Below are positions 1-6,671 of a stretch of 12,131 nucleotides of DNA, one piece after another. Origin of the DNA: Elusimicrobia bacterium CG08_land_8_20_14_0_20_59_10. GTDB lineage: Bacteria; Elusimicrobiota; Elusimicrobia; Elusimicrobiales; UBA9959. Each line of letters opens with the position of its first letter. Position 1 is the first letter of the stretch. The DNA is taken from positions 1 through 12,131 of the forward strand of contig PEXO01000430.1 of NCBI GenBank assembly GCA_002779045.1. The letters run 5' to 3'. The position numbers and the translations under genes are program-made. The notes beneath the pieces are model-generated. The model did no database searches. It saw nothing but the letters and a program-made list of their open reading frames with translations, and was not told where the DNA came from.

Positions 1-375
1 TTCCGCTGAAATGTAAATGCCCTTCCGGGAATGGTCGATATCTATGCGGGCTTTTCCGGAGCGGACCAGCGCGGAGGCTTCCTTCAGGGTGACGGCTCCC
101 AGGCCTTTAAAAAGTTCCGCGCCCAGCTCCGGCTTGCGCGCCACAGCGCCTATCGCGGCGGCCAGCAGGTTGCCCTTTTCGCTTTTCGTGTTCGGGATGG
201 CCACGGCCAGCCCGTTCTTGTAAGTGCCGGGGTCGGTGGTCACCAGCAGGCCGGTGGTGCGGCCTTTCAGCAGCTTTGCCGCGGTGGCGGAGGCGAAGGC
301 CACGGCTACCGGTTCGGTGCAGCCCATGGCGGGGTAAACTTCGTGCTTCAGTACATCGGCAAGTATGTTTTTCAT
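1..375 (-). CDS. L-cysteine desulfidase / L-serine dehydratase alpha-like protein (5' part, cut by window edge)
   Basis: The first 125 codons of a gene that runs off the left edge of the window. Translation from the ATG at 375 gives a start MKNILADVLKHEVYPAMGCT followed by EPVAVAFASATAAKLL, which carries the EVxPAxGCTEP motif (about residues 12-21) typical of the YhaM/CyuA (UPF0597) branch of the serine dehydratase alpha family. A later segment with TDPGTYKNGLAVAIPNT also fits that family. Known members are oxygen-sensitive Fe-S enzymes that break L-cysteine into pyruvate, ammonia and sulfide, or deaminate serine; the Cys in GCTEP is a conserved active-site/cluster residue. The start codon follows the stop of the upstream MFS gene by one base (TAAAATG) with no evident Shine-Dalgarno sequence, so translation by termination-reinitiation is likely. 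Substrate (Cys or Ser) cannot be decided from the N-terminal third. Confidence 0.85.
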   Translation of the reverse strand, partial: MKNILADVLKHEVYPAMGCTEPVAVAFASATAAKLLKGRTTGLLVTTDPGTYKNGLAVAIPNTKSEKGNLLAAAIGAVARKPELGAELFKGLGAVTLKEASALVRSGKARIDIDHSRKGIYISAE

Positions 376-376
376 T

Positions 377-1555
377 TTAGAAAGCCAGTTTTTTTGAACG
401 CGCCCAGACGGCCAGCGCCAACATCGAGCACAGCGCGCAGACAGCGCCCGCTATGAACGGCGCGGCAGGGGAGACCTTGTCCCAGAGCAAGCCCGCCGCG
501 GCGCTGGCGGCGAAGGTAAGGAAACCCAGGGCGCCCTGGAAATAGCCCATGGCCGAAGCCCTGTTCCCGGCCGAGCTCAAATGCGCCACCACGGCCGTGG
601 TTATGCCCTCGTTGAAAGCGCCGTAGAAGCCGTAAAGCGCGAACAGCGCCCAGATCATCCAGGTCTTGTCGGCCAGCGCGAAGCCGGTGTAGACCGCCGC
701 GAAAATGAAGAAGCCGAAGGTCATGGTCTTTATCTTGCCGAGCTTATCCGAAAGCCAGCCGGTGGGGGAGGCCAGGAAAGCGTAGATCAGGTTATAGCCG
801 GTATAGGCCAGTATAACGTGCGTAAGCGTGAACCCCATGCTCCTGGCTTTCAGTATAAGGAACACGTCGCTTGAATTTCCCAATGCGAAGATCGCGTAAA
901 GGGCGGTGAAGGTCTTGAAATCCGCGGTCATGGGTTCGCGCGGCGCGTCCGCGGCGCCCGGTGCCTTGGGTACGGCCGCGGCCTCCTTAACGAAGTACAG
1001 CAGCACGCCCACGCCCAGCAGCGCGGGGATGAAAGCGAGCAGGAAGATAAAGCGGAAATCCGGTTTCTCCGCCGGCATGGAACTGAGCAGGGCCAGCGCG
1101 GCCAGCGGGCCCAGTGCCGCGCCCAGCGTGTCCATGGCGCGGTGGAAGCCGAAGGCCTTGCCCCAGTGCTCCTTCTCCACGGAACCGGCTATCAGGGCGT
1201 CGCGCGCCGAGGTGCGCAGGCCCTTGCCCACGCGGTCGATAAAGCGCGAGAACAGCACGAAGTGCCAGGTGGCGGCCAGGGCCAGCAGCGGCTTGGAGAT
1301 AGCCGACAGGGAATAGCCCGCCACCACGAAAGGCTTGCGCCTGCCGGCCTTGTCGGAAAGGCGGCCGCCCAGTATCTTTACAAAGCTCGCCGTGGCTTCG
1401 GCCACGCCTTCAATAAGGCCCACCAGCTGCATGGGCGCTCCCAGCACGGCGGTGAGGAATACCGGCACTATCGGGTAGAGCATCTCGCTGGAGATATCCG
1501 TAAGGCCGCTCACCACCCCCAGGAAGGTGACATTGCGCGAGAGTCCCGCTTTCAT
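377..1555 (-). CDS. MFS transporter, 12-TM type
   Basis: An inner-membrane major facilitator of 392 residues from the ATG at 1555. It shows alternating hydrophobic segments over its whole length, the MFS loop 2-3 signature as GGRLSDKAGRRKP (about residues 63-75), a later DRVGKGLRTSARDALIAG block, and the second-half counterpart GWLSDKLGKIK. The N-terminus SGLTDISSEMLYPIVPVFL resembles a widespread subfamily of uncharacterised bacterial MFS proteins; I cannot name the substrate. The reading frame stays open to a GTG at 1627, but a TATAAT element lies at 1580-1585 inside that extension and the extra residues do not look like MFS, so 1555 (or a GTG at 1573, exactly at the predicted transcription start) is preferred. 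Neither start has a clear Shine-Dalgarno. The stop is one base from the desulfidase start, so the two are co-expressed; transport of an amino acid or related compound is only a guess. Confidence 0.88.
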   Translation of the reverse strand: MKAGLSRNVTFLGVVSGLTDISSEMLYPIVPVFLTAVLGAPMQLVGLIEGVAEATASFVKILGGRLSDKAGRRKPFVVAGYSLSAISKPLLALAATWHFVLFSRFIDRVGKGLRTSARDALIAGSVEKEHWGKAFGFHRAMDTLGAALGPLAALALLSSMPAEKPDFRFIFLLAFIPALLGVGVLLYFVKEAAAVPKAPGAADAPREPMTADFKTFTALYAIFALGNSSDVFLILKARSMGFTLTHVILAYTGYNLIYAFLASPTGWLSDKLGKIKTMTFGFFIFAAVYTGFALADKTWMIWALFALYGFYGAFNEGITTAVVAHLSSAGNRASAMGYFQGALGFLTFAASAAAGLLWDKVSPAAPFIAGAVCALCSMLALAVWARSKKLAF

Positions 1556-1579
1556 GTCGTTGAGAAAGGTCACGTTATG

Positions 1580-1609
1580 ATTATAGGATTCTTGGCCGCT
1601 TGATGGCCA
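1580..1609 (-). promoter_or_regulatory. Promoter for the MFS-desulfidase unit
   Basis: On the minus strand a perfect TATAAT (1580-1585) is preceded after 18 bases by TGGCCA (1604-1609; four of six matches to TTGACA). The predicted transcription start is at about 1573, which is the G of an in-frame GTG and 18 bases before the ATG at 1555. The -10 match is exact, the -35 is moderate. Confidence 0.55.
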
Positions 1610-1731
1610 GCGGCCCTGTTGCGGCACGAACGCATGTTTGACGCTGGGTGGAAAGGCCGGTCAAGGCCGCCGGGCTCCGGCGTCAGGTCCGGCGCGGACG
1701 AACAGCCCCGGGGCCCGGTGGAGGAGCGGGG

Positions 1732-1926
1732 TCAGCGGTCGGGGATAAAGGCGGGCTTATTGCAGCTGCCCGGCAGGCAGGGCAGGCCGCGGAGCTGGTA
1801 TATCCTGTAGACTCCGAAGGCCATGATCGCAAGCGTGATAATGAGCAGGAGTATGCGCAGTACCTTGTGGCGCTTGAGATACAGCGCGGACGGGTACACT
1901 ATCTCCGCTATAAGTTGGCCTATCAT
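1732..1926 (-). CDS. Small single-pass membrane protein, 64 residues
   Basis: A 64-residue protein I do not recognise. It has one strongly hydrophobic segment at about residues 22-40 (VLRILLLIITLAIMAFGVY) flanked on the N-side by KRHK, which predicts a cytoplasmic N-terminus, and a C-terminal tail with two cysteines (C50 and C55, in PCLPGSC). It is supported as a real gene by an AGGAG Shine-Dalgarno (1934-1938) seven bases before the ATG at 1926, sharing bases with the TAG stop of the upstream dehydrogenase, which ends only 10 bases away. It is therefore probably co-transcribed and translationally coupled with the dehydrogenase. No terminator with a T-run follows it; a GC-rich 6-bp hairpin lies at 1668-1682. 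Function unknown. Confidence 0.7.
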   Translation of the reverse strand: MIGQLIAEIVYPSALYLKRHKVLRILLLIITLAIMAFGVYRIYQLRGLPCLPGSCNKPAFIPDR

Positions 1927-1933
1927 CGTTATT

Positions 1934-1938
1934 CTCCT
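1934..1938 (-). promoter_or_regulatory. Shine-Dalgarno embedded in the upstream stop codon
   Basis: On the minus strand the dehydrogenase stop TAG (1937-1939) runs into the AGGAG of the small membrane protein (TAGGAG), seven bases before its ATG. This fixes the start of the 64-residue gene at 1926 and suggests coupled translation. Confidence 0.7.
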
Positions 1939-2815
1939 ACTTCTCCGTGAGGGTGCGCAGCACCACGCTCAGGTCCTTGTCCGCGTATCCGGTATTATAG
2001 GATTTAGCCAGCAGCTTTTCCACCGCGGCCGTTACCGGCAGCTCAAGCCCGTCGCGGGCGGCTGCGGCCAGCATAAGCCGCGCGTCCTTCAGCATGTGTT
2101 TGAGCGGGAAAGCGGGCGAAAAATCTTTTTTAAGGATATTGTCCTTTTTCAGAGCGAAGTACCCGCAGTTCAGCGCGGGACTTTCTTCCAGCGCGCCGAA
2201 AACCAGCGCGGGGTCCAGGCCCTGCGCGGCGGCCAGGGCCGCCGCTTCGGCCAGCGCCGTGTTCAGCTGGGCCACTATCAGGTTCAGGCAAAGCTTCAGC
2301 GCGGTTCCGGCGGGCGCCTGTCCGGCGTATATTATGGTGCGGCCCATGGCTTTCAGCACCGGCGTGAACTTCTCCACCGTTTCCTTTTTTCCGCCCGCAA
2401 GTATGACCAGCTGCGCGTCCCGGGCCAGCGGTTTGGAGCCTGAAACCGGGCAGTCCAGGAATTCCACTCCGGCGATAAAGCACTTCTTTGCCAGGGCCGC
2501 CGTATATTCCGGCGAAAGGGTGCTCATGTTTATCAGCGCGTTCCCGCCCAGGAAAGCGGAGAGCGCCCCTTCGGGCCCCTCCAGCACGGCGTCCATGGCT
2601 GCCATGTCCGAGACCATGGTGATGATGAGGTCGGAGGACTTGGCCAGGTCCCTGGGCGTTGAAGCCACCCGGCAGCCCAGGTCGGCGAACTCCGTGGTAT
2701 TCTTGCGGGTGCGGTTATACACCGAAACCTGGAACCCGGCCTTATGCAGGTTCATAGCCATGGCGCGGCCCATTATCCCCAGCCCTATAACCCCTATCCT
2801 GTGCGGTACGCTCAT
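1937..2815 (-). CDS. NAD(P)-dependent beta-hydroxyacid dehydrogenase (3-hydroxyisobutyrate dehydrogenase / GLYR family)
   Basis: A cytosolic oxidoreductase of 292 residues, the usual length of the family. The N-terminal Rossmann fold has GLGIMG at residues 11-16, and the second strand ends in YNRT (R35), which in this family usually signals NADP preference. The substrate motif DCPVSGSKPLARD (121-133) holds the conserved Ser/Gly pair, and the catalytic lysine is K174 in GTALKLCLN. The C-terminal helical domain follows. Relatives reduce glyoxylate or succinic semialdehyde, or oxidise 3-hydroxyisobutyrate or tartronate semialdehyde; the sequence does not settle which, though the MVSDMAAMDAVL stretch is closer to the glyoxylate/succinic semialdehyde reductases. 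The ATG at 2815 has a good AAGGAG six bases upstream. The gene is followed after 10 bases by the small membrane protein gene. A 250-bp gap with a large inverted repeat separates it from rluE. Confidence 0.9.
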   Translation of the reverse strand: MSVPHRIGVIGLGIMGRAMAMNLHKAGFQVSVYNRTRKNTTEFADLGCRVASTPRDLAKSSDLIITMVSDMAAMDAVLEGPEGALSAFLGGNALINMSTLSPEYTAALAKKCFIAGVEFLDCPVSGSKPLARDAQLVILAGGKKETVEKFTPVLKAMGRTIIYAGQAPAGTALKLCLNLIVAQLNTALAEAAALAAAQGLDPALVFGALEESPALNCGYFALKKDNILKKDFSPAFPLKHMLKDARLMLAAAARDGLELPVTAAVEKLLAKSYNTGYADKDLSVVLRTLTEK

Positions 2816-2873
2816 AAAATGCTCCTTGTGCTATCTTTTTTCCGCTATTTTTCCCGCCGGGAAATACGGAGGG

Positions 2874-2998
2874 CCGGACAGGGGGACCGGGGTATCAAAA
2901 CCTTCCGAAGGCCGAGGCTTGCATAGCGCCGAGGCCTGAGGCAGAGCGAGGCCACGGTGTGGCCGAGCGCGTTTTGATACCCCGGTCCCCCTGTCCGG
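2874..2998. repeat. Large perfect inverted repeat, 28-bp arms with 69-bp centre
   Basis: The left arm 2874-2901 (begins CCGGACAGGGGG, ends GGTATCAAAAC) is the exact reverse complement of the right arm 2971-2998. Outside the arms one mismatch (2873/2999) is followed by two more pairs (2871-2872 with 3000-3001), giving a 31-bp repeat with one mismatch. The centre, 2902-2970, contains repeated CGAGGC words (GCCGAGGC at 2911-2918 and 2928-2935) and a 6-bp hairpin GGCCAC-GGT-GTGGCC at 2950-2964. No open frame or T-run terminator is associated. It fits a non-autonomous mobile element (MITE-like), a structured RNA or a protein-binding palindrome. No clear target-site duplication is visible. The remainder of the gap (2816-2873) holds a small hairpin TTTCCC-GCC-GGGAAA at 2850-2864 and the dehydrogenase ribosome binding site; 2999-3065 shows nothing I can name. 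Confidence 0.9.
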
Positions 2999-3065
2999 AC
3001 CGACTGGGCATCACGCGGTTCTTATATTCCCCGGCAGACCCGCCAAACCCGGCTGTGAACTATAC

Positions 3066-3626
3066 CTAAACCGTCAGCTTCTTTATCTCCGCGGCGGTAA
3101 GCTCGCGCCACTGGCCGGGGGCCAGGCCCTCCGCCGTCAGCGGGCCTATCGCCCGGCGTATCAGCCGCAGCACCGGGAAGCCCACCTTCGCCAGCATCCG
3201 CCTCACCTGCCGGTTGCGCCCCTCTTTAAGAACGAGCTCCACCCACGAAGTGGGCACCGTCTTGCGCGCCCTTATCGGCGGCACGCGCGGCGGCAGGCCC
3301 GGGTCGGGCAGCGCCCCGGCGCCGCAGGGCAGCGTGGGCCCGTCGTTGAGCGTGACCCCCCGGCGCAGCCGCGCCAGCGCGTCTTCGGTTACCAGGCGCT
3401 CTACCTGCGCCCAGTAGGTCTTGGGCGTCTTGTGCCGCGGGTCGGCCATCCGCGCCTGCAGCGCCCCGTCCGACGTAAGCAGCAGCAGGCCTTCGCTGTC
3501 GGCGTCCAGTCTGCCGGCCGGATAAACCCCCTTAGGCAGGCTGAAACCGGCCAGGGAGCTGTGGCCGTGTTCCCGCGTGAACTGGGAAAGCACGCCATAC
3601 GGCTTGTTGAAGATAAGTGTCGGCAT
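3066..3626 (-). CDS. rluE: 23S rRNA pseudouridine synthase, RluE type
   Basis: A 186-residue enzyme of the RsuA/RluB/E/F pseudouridine synthase family without an N-terminal S4 domain, which is the architecture of RluE (23S rRNA U2457 in E. coli). The catalytic aspartate is D41 in AGRLDADSEGLLLLTSDG. Other family blocks are FNKPYGVLSQF (6-16), KTYWAQVE, GVTLNDGPTLPC, IRARKTVPTSWVELVL and EGRNRQVRRMLAKVGFPVLRLIR near the C-terminus, all very close to the RluE pattern as I remember it. The start ATG at 3626 has only a weak, distant GAGG. It is divergent from rnd, with 39 bp between the two start codons and a TATAAT on the minus strand at 3653-3658, giving a 5' leader of about 20 bases. The downstream side carries the inverted repeat at 2874-2998. 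Confidence 0.92.
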   Translation of the reverse strand: MPTLIFNKPYGVLSQFTREHGHSSLAGFSLPKGVYPAGRLDADSEGLLLLTSDGALQARMADPRHKTPKTYWAQVERLVTEDALARLRRGVTLNDGPTLPCGAGALPDPGLPPRVPPIRARKTVPTSWVELVLKEGRNRQVRRMLAKVGFPVLRLIRRAIGPLTAEGLAPGQWRELTAAEIKKLTV

Positions 3627-3651
3627 TATTCAAGAGGGCCTCAGTAAATGA

Positions 3652-3658
3652 TATTATA
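3652..3658. promoter_or_regulatory. Symmetric bidirectional -10 element between rluE and rnd
   Basis: The heptamer TATTATA reads TATTAT for plus-strand rnd (3652-3657, preceded by TG plus one base, an extended -10) and a perfect TATAAT for minus-strand rluE (3653-3658). Predicted transcription starts are about 3664 on the plus strand, two bases before the rnd ATG, and about 3646 on the minus strand, 20 bases before the rluE ATG. The -35 regions are poor on both sides (TTCAAG at 3629-3634 for plus). Confidence 0.6.
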
Positions 3659-3665
3659 TCCAAGA

Positions 3666-4802
3666 ATGAACTATGTTTTCATCGATAAGCAGAAAGAATT
3701 CAACGAACTCTGCGTAAAACTCGCTTCCCATAAGTACCTTTCCATAGACACAGAGTCCAACAGCCTCTATGTCTACCGCGAAAAGCTCTGCCTGCTGCAG
3801 ATAACCGGCGAGCACATAAACGCCATAATTGATACCCTGGCGGTGGACATAAAGCCGCTCTTCCCCGTTCTGGCCGACCCCGCCATCGAAAAGATCTTCC
3901 ATTCCGCCGATTCCGACATACGCGTGCTGAAAGCCTCCGTGGGCGGCGTCTTCGAGAATATCTTCGACGTGATGGTGGCGGCCAAATACCTGGGCGTACT
4001 GAGGTGCGGCCTGGACAACATGGTAAAGCATTACCTGGGCCTGGAGCTGAACAAGAAATTCCAGAAGGCCGACTGGGGCCGCCGCCCGCTGACGAAAGAG
4101 ATGCTGGACTACGCCATAACCGATACTACGCATCTTAAGAAGCTGCGCGACCTCCTAGCCGCCGAACTGGAAAAGATGGGCCGCATGGACGAAGCCCGCG
4201 GCCAGTTCGCGCAGATAACGCAGGTGGAGCCCCAGCCGATGCGCTTCGACGAGAACGGTTTCCTGTCGCTGCGCGGCGCCCGCCAGCTCAACGGCCGCGG
4301 CCTGTCCGTTTTGCGCGAGCTTTACCTGGCGCGGGAAGTGGCCGCCATCAAGCGCAATACCCCGTCCTTCAAGATCATCAGCGAAGACCTGATGCTGCGC
4401 CTTTCCGTCGCCCCGCGCGAAGGGCTCAACAACCTGTCCATCTTCAAGGGCGTCAGCACTTATGTGCTGGCCAATCACGGGCCGTGGATACGCGAGGCCC
4501 TGCAGAAAGGGCTGAAGGGGCCGGAATACCACGTGCCCCGGCGCGAGGTCTCGCACGAGAAGCGCGTGTACTTCGACGCCATCCGCATCCGTTTCAAGGC
4601 GCTTAAAATGTGGCGCAAAGAAGCGGCCGTCCGGCGCAATATGCTGCCGGAAGCCATAATGACCAACGATATAATGGAGAGGCTGGCTTTCTCACAGCCC
4701 CGTTCCCTTGAGGACCTGAAGGCCATCAGGGGTCTCGGAGTGGAGAAGTCCGCCCTGTACGGCGCGGAACTCCTGGAATTCTTCAAAACCCACAAGGTCT
4801 GA
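3666..4802 (+). CDS. rnd: Ribonuclease D
   Basis: A 378-residue 3'-5' exoribonuclease that trims the 3' ends of tRNAs and other stable RNAs. The DEDDy catalytic set is complete: D28 and E30 (SIDTES), D84 (HSADSDI), and Y149 with D153 (DYAITDTTHL). After the nuclease domain come two helical HRDC-type regions, at roughly residues 200-290 and 300-375, the E. coli RNase D layout. The frame opens at an ATG at 3648, but that codon lies upstream of the predicted -10 element (3652-3657); starting at 3666 gives MNYVFID, aligning with the MNYQMI start of E. coli RNase D, and places D28/E30 at the same numbers. With that start the mRNA would have almost no leader. Convergent with the YgiQ-type gene downstream; only a weak 5-bp hairpin (4832-4847) separates them. 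Confidence 0.92.
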   Translation: MNYVFIDKQKEFNELCVKLASHKYLSIDTESNSLYVYREKLCLLQITGEHINAIIDTLAVDIKPLFPVLADPAIEKIFHSADSDIRVLKASVGGVFENIFDVMVAAKYLGVLRCGLDNMVKHYLGLELNKKFQKADWGRRPLTKEMLDYAITDTTHLKKLRDLLAAELEKMGRMDEARGQFAQITQVEPQPMRFDENGFLSLRGARQLNGRGLSVLRELYLAREVAAIKRNTPSFKIISEDLMLRLSVAPREGLNNLSIFKGVSTYVLANHGPWIREALQKGLKGPEYHVPRREVSHEKRVYFDAIRIRFKALKMWRKEAAVRRNMLPEAIMTNDIMERLAFSQPRSLEDLKAIRGLGVEKSALYGAELLEFFKTHKV

Positions 4803-4874
4803 CACTTCCCCGTAATTTAGTTCCCAGGTTCGGGTGAGGATCCGCCCCTATTTCCTGATCGCCTTGTTGCCTTG

Positions 4875-6656
4875 TTACCTGCTTAAGAGCTTCTTTAACA
4901 GGTCCGGGCGGCGTATTTCCTTCAGGGCCTTTACCAGCAGCGGCCGGTTCTCCGGCTTGTAGTACTGCAGCAGCGCGCGCTGCATGCGGCGCTCCGTCTC
5001 TTTTTTGGGGACATACACCGGCTCCAGCGTGAACGGGTCCAGGCCGGTAAAATAAATAGAGGTGGCCAGTTCCATCGGCGCCGGGAGAAAATCGTTCACC
5101 TGCTGCGGGCGTATGCCGCGCTCCTTCAGGAAGACCGCCAGTTCGGCCATAGCGGTAAGCGTGGACCCCGGGTGCGCGGAGATGAAATAAGGGACCAGGT
5201 ACTGCTCCTTGCCGGCCTTCCGGGACCCGTCCAGGAAAGCGCGCGAAAACTTCTCATACACTCCCGCGGGCGGCTTCCTCATCACCGAAAGGACGGCGGG
5301 CGAGATATGTTCCGGCGCCACTTTCAGCTGGCCGCCGGTGTGGAAGCGCGCTATCTCAGAAATATATTCGCCGCATTCCAGGGCCAGGTCCATCCTTATG
5401 CCGCTGGCCACGAAGGCCCTCTTCAGGCCTTTCAGAGCGCGTATGCGGCGCATCAGGCGCAGCAGGGGGCCGTGGTCCGTGTCCAGGTTGGGGCAGACGG
5501 CGGGATACAGGCAGGAACTTTTGCGGCAGGCCCGGCAGACGTCCAGGTCCCGGCCGCCCATCGCGTACATGTTCGCCGACGGGGCGCCCAGGTCCGAGAT
5601 ATTGCCGGGGTGGCGGGGCGTTGCCAGCAGGCGCGCGGCTTCCGCTTCCACCGAGGCGGGACTGCGGCTCTGGATAAAACGCCCCTGGTGGAGCGCAAGC
5701 GAGCAGAAAGCGCAGCCGCCGAAACAGCCGCGGTGCAGCACTATCGAATTCTTTATCATCTCCAGCGCCGGTACCGGTTCTTTGTAGGAAGGATGCGCCC
5801 GCTTGGTGAAAGGCAGGCCGTAGATGAAGTCCATCTCCTCCGTGGAGAGCGGGGCGGCGGGGGGATTCTGCGCCACGGCGCGGCCTTCGCTTTTCTGTAC
5901 CAGCGGCCTGGCATTGTAGGGGTTTGACTCTTCGTAGATGAGGCGGGTAGCGGCGGAGAACTTTACCCTGTCCCCGGCGACCTCCCCGGCGGAAGGCAGC
6001 TCCAAAGCGCCGGGAAGGTCCAGTAAAGCGGTCCGGGAGGCTCCCAGCGGGAAGCAGGTGCCGCGGATACCCTGCAGGCTCTCTATCTTTTCTCCGGCTT
6101 TCAGCCGCGCGGCTATTTCCCGCACGGGCCTTTCGCCCATGCCGTATACCAGCAGGTCCGCCTTGGAATCCAGCAGTACGCTTTTGCGCACCTTGTCCGA
6201 CCAGTAGTCGTAGTGGGCGAAGCGGCGCATGGAGGCCTCTATGCCGCCCAGCACCACCGGCACCCCGGGATAGGCTTCCCGCGCCCGCTGGGCGTAGATC
6301 ATGGTGGCCCTGTCCGGGCGCAGGCCGGGGCGCGCGCCCGGCGAAAAATCATCCGTGGAGCGTATCCGCCGGTTGTGCGTATACTTATTCAGCATCGAGT
6401 CCATGTTCCCGGCGGAAACGCCGAAGAACAAGCGCGGCCTGCCGAACTGCCTGAACCCGGAACAGTCCTCCCAGCGCGGCTGCGCCAGTACCGCCACGCG
6501 CAGGCCTTCGGCCTCCAGCACGCGGCCTATCAGGGCCATGGCGAAGGAGGGGTGGTCCACGTAGGCGTCGCCGGTAACCAGCACCACGTCCACCGCGTCC
6601 CAGCCGCGCGCCGCCAGCTCTTCCGCGCTCATGGGCAGAAAACGGGAACTGTTCAT
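4875..6656 (-). CDS. ygiQ: YgiQ family radical SAM protein
   Basis: A 593-residue radical SAM protein with YgiQ architecture. The N-terminal domain (about 1-290) begins MNSSRFLPMSAEEL and contains DVVLVTGDAYVDHPSFAMAL and VVLGGIEASMRRFAHYDYWSD, both hallmark blocks. The radical SAM cluster motif CFGGCAFC has C311, C315 and C318 (CxxxCxxC). A second conserved cysteine group (CRACRKSSC...CPNL, around residues 375-395) follows, as in other YgiQ proteins. The C-terminal part (VNDFLPAPMELATSIYFTG, then YVPKKETERRMQRALLQY) matches the DUF3362-type end. The biochemical role of this widespread family is not established to my knowledge. The ATG at 6656 has no Shine-Dalgarno, but a TACAAT element ends six bases before it, so the transcript may begin at the start codon itself. 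It is a single-gene unit, preceded by the receiver gene's terminator. Confidence 0.93.
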   Translation of the reverse strand: MNSSRFLPMSAEELAARGWDAVDVVLVTGDAYVDHPSFAMALIGRVLEAEGLRVAVLAQPRWEDCSGFRQFGRPRLFFGVSAGNMDSMLNKYTHNRRIRSTDDFSPGARPGLRPDRATMIYAQRAREAYPGVPVVLGGIEASMRRFAHYDYWSDKVRKSVLLDSKADLLVYGMGERPVREIAARLKAGEKIESLQGIRGTCFPLGASRTALLDLPGALELPSAGEVAGDRVKFSAATRLIYEESNPYNARPLVQKSEGRAVAQNPPAAPLSTEEMDFIYGLPFTKRAHPSYKEPVPALEMIKNSIVLHRGCFGGCAFCSLALHQGRFIQSRSPASVEAEAARLLATPRHPGNISDLGAPSANMYAMGGRDLDVCRACRKSSCLYPAVCPNLDTDHGPLLRLMRRIRALKGLKRAFVASGIRMDLALECGEYISEIARFHTGGQLKVAPEHISPAVLSVMRKPPAGVYEKFSRAFLDGSRKAGKEQYLVPYFISAHPGSTLTAMAELAVFLKERGIRPQQVNDFLPAPMELATSIYFTGLDPFTLEPVYVPKKETERRMQRALLQYYKPENRPLLVKALKEIRRPDLLKKLLSR

Positions 6657-6662
6657 TTAACG

Positions 6663-6671
6663 ATTGTAACA
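6663..6671 (-). promoter_or_regulatory. Extended -10 promoter of ygiQ, leaderless arrangement
   Basis: Minus strand TGT-TACAAT (TG at the extended -10 position, hexamer 6663-6668). Six bases (6657-6662) separate the hexamer from the ATG at 6656, so the predicted transcription start coincides with the A of the start codon. No recognisable -35; the hexamer directly follows the T-run of the preceding terminator. Confidence 0.5.

Noticed and set aside
1556..1627. N-terminal extension of the MFS gene from a GTG at 1627
   Set aside because: It contains a perfect TATAAT at 1580-1585, does not resemble MFS N-termini, and has no ribosome binding site.
1668..1682. CGCCGG-GCT-CCGGCG hairpin as terminator of the dehydrogenase unit
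   Set aside because: Stable 6-bp stem, but no T-run on the minus strand; expected often in such GC-rich DNA.
2850..2864. TTTCCC-GCC-GGGAAA hairpin as a terminator or operator
   Set aside because: Six-bp stem, three-base loop, no T-run on the minus strand; an operator role upstream of the dehydrogenase is possible but unsupported.
2874..2998. Inverted repeat as an integron attC site or as an intrinsic terminator
   Set aside because: Arms are perfectly symmetric without the attC core sites or an extrahelical base pattern, no integrase is present, and no T-run follows on either strand.
3648..3665. ATG at 3648 as rnd start
   Set aside because: It lies upstream of the predicted -10 element; the 3666 start aligns with E. 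coli RNase D numbering. An AGAGGG about 10 bases upstream keeps it barely possible.
4109..4795. Long open frames antisense to rnd, ygiQ, the first barrel gene and rocD
   Set aside because: They are by-products of high GC content: no ribosome sites, no recognisable domains, and the opposite strand carries clear conserved proteins.
4832..4847. Hairpin as bidirectional terminator between rnd and ygiQ
   Set aside because: Only a 5-bp stem with one G-T pair, followed by CTATTTC; too weak to call.
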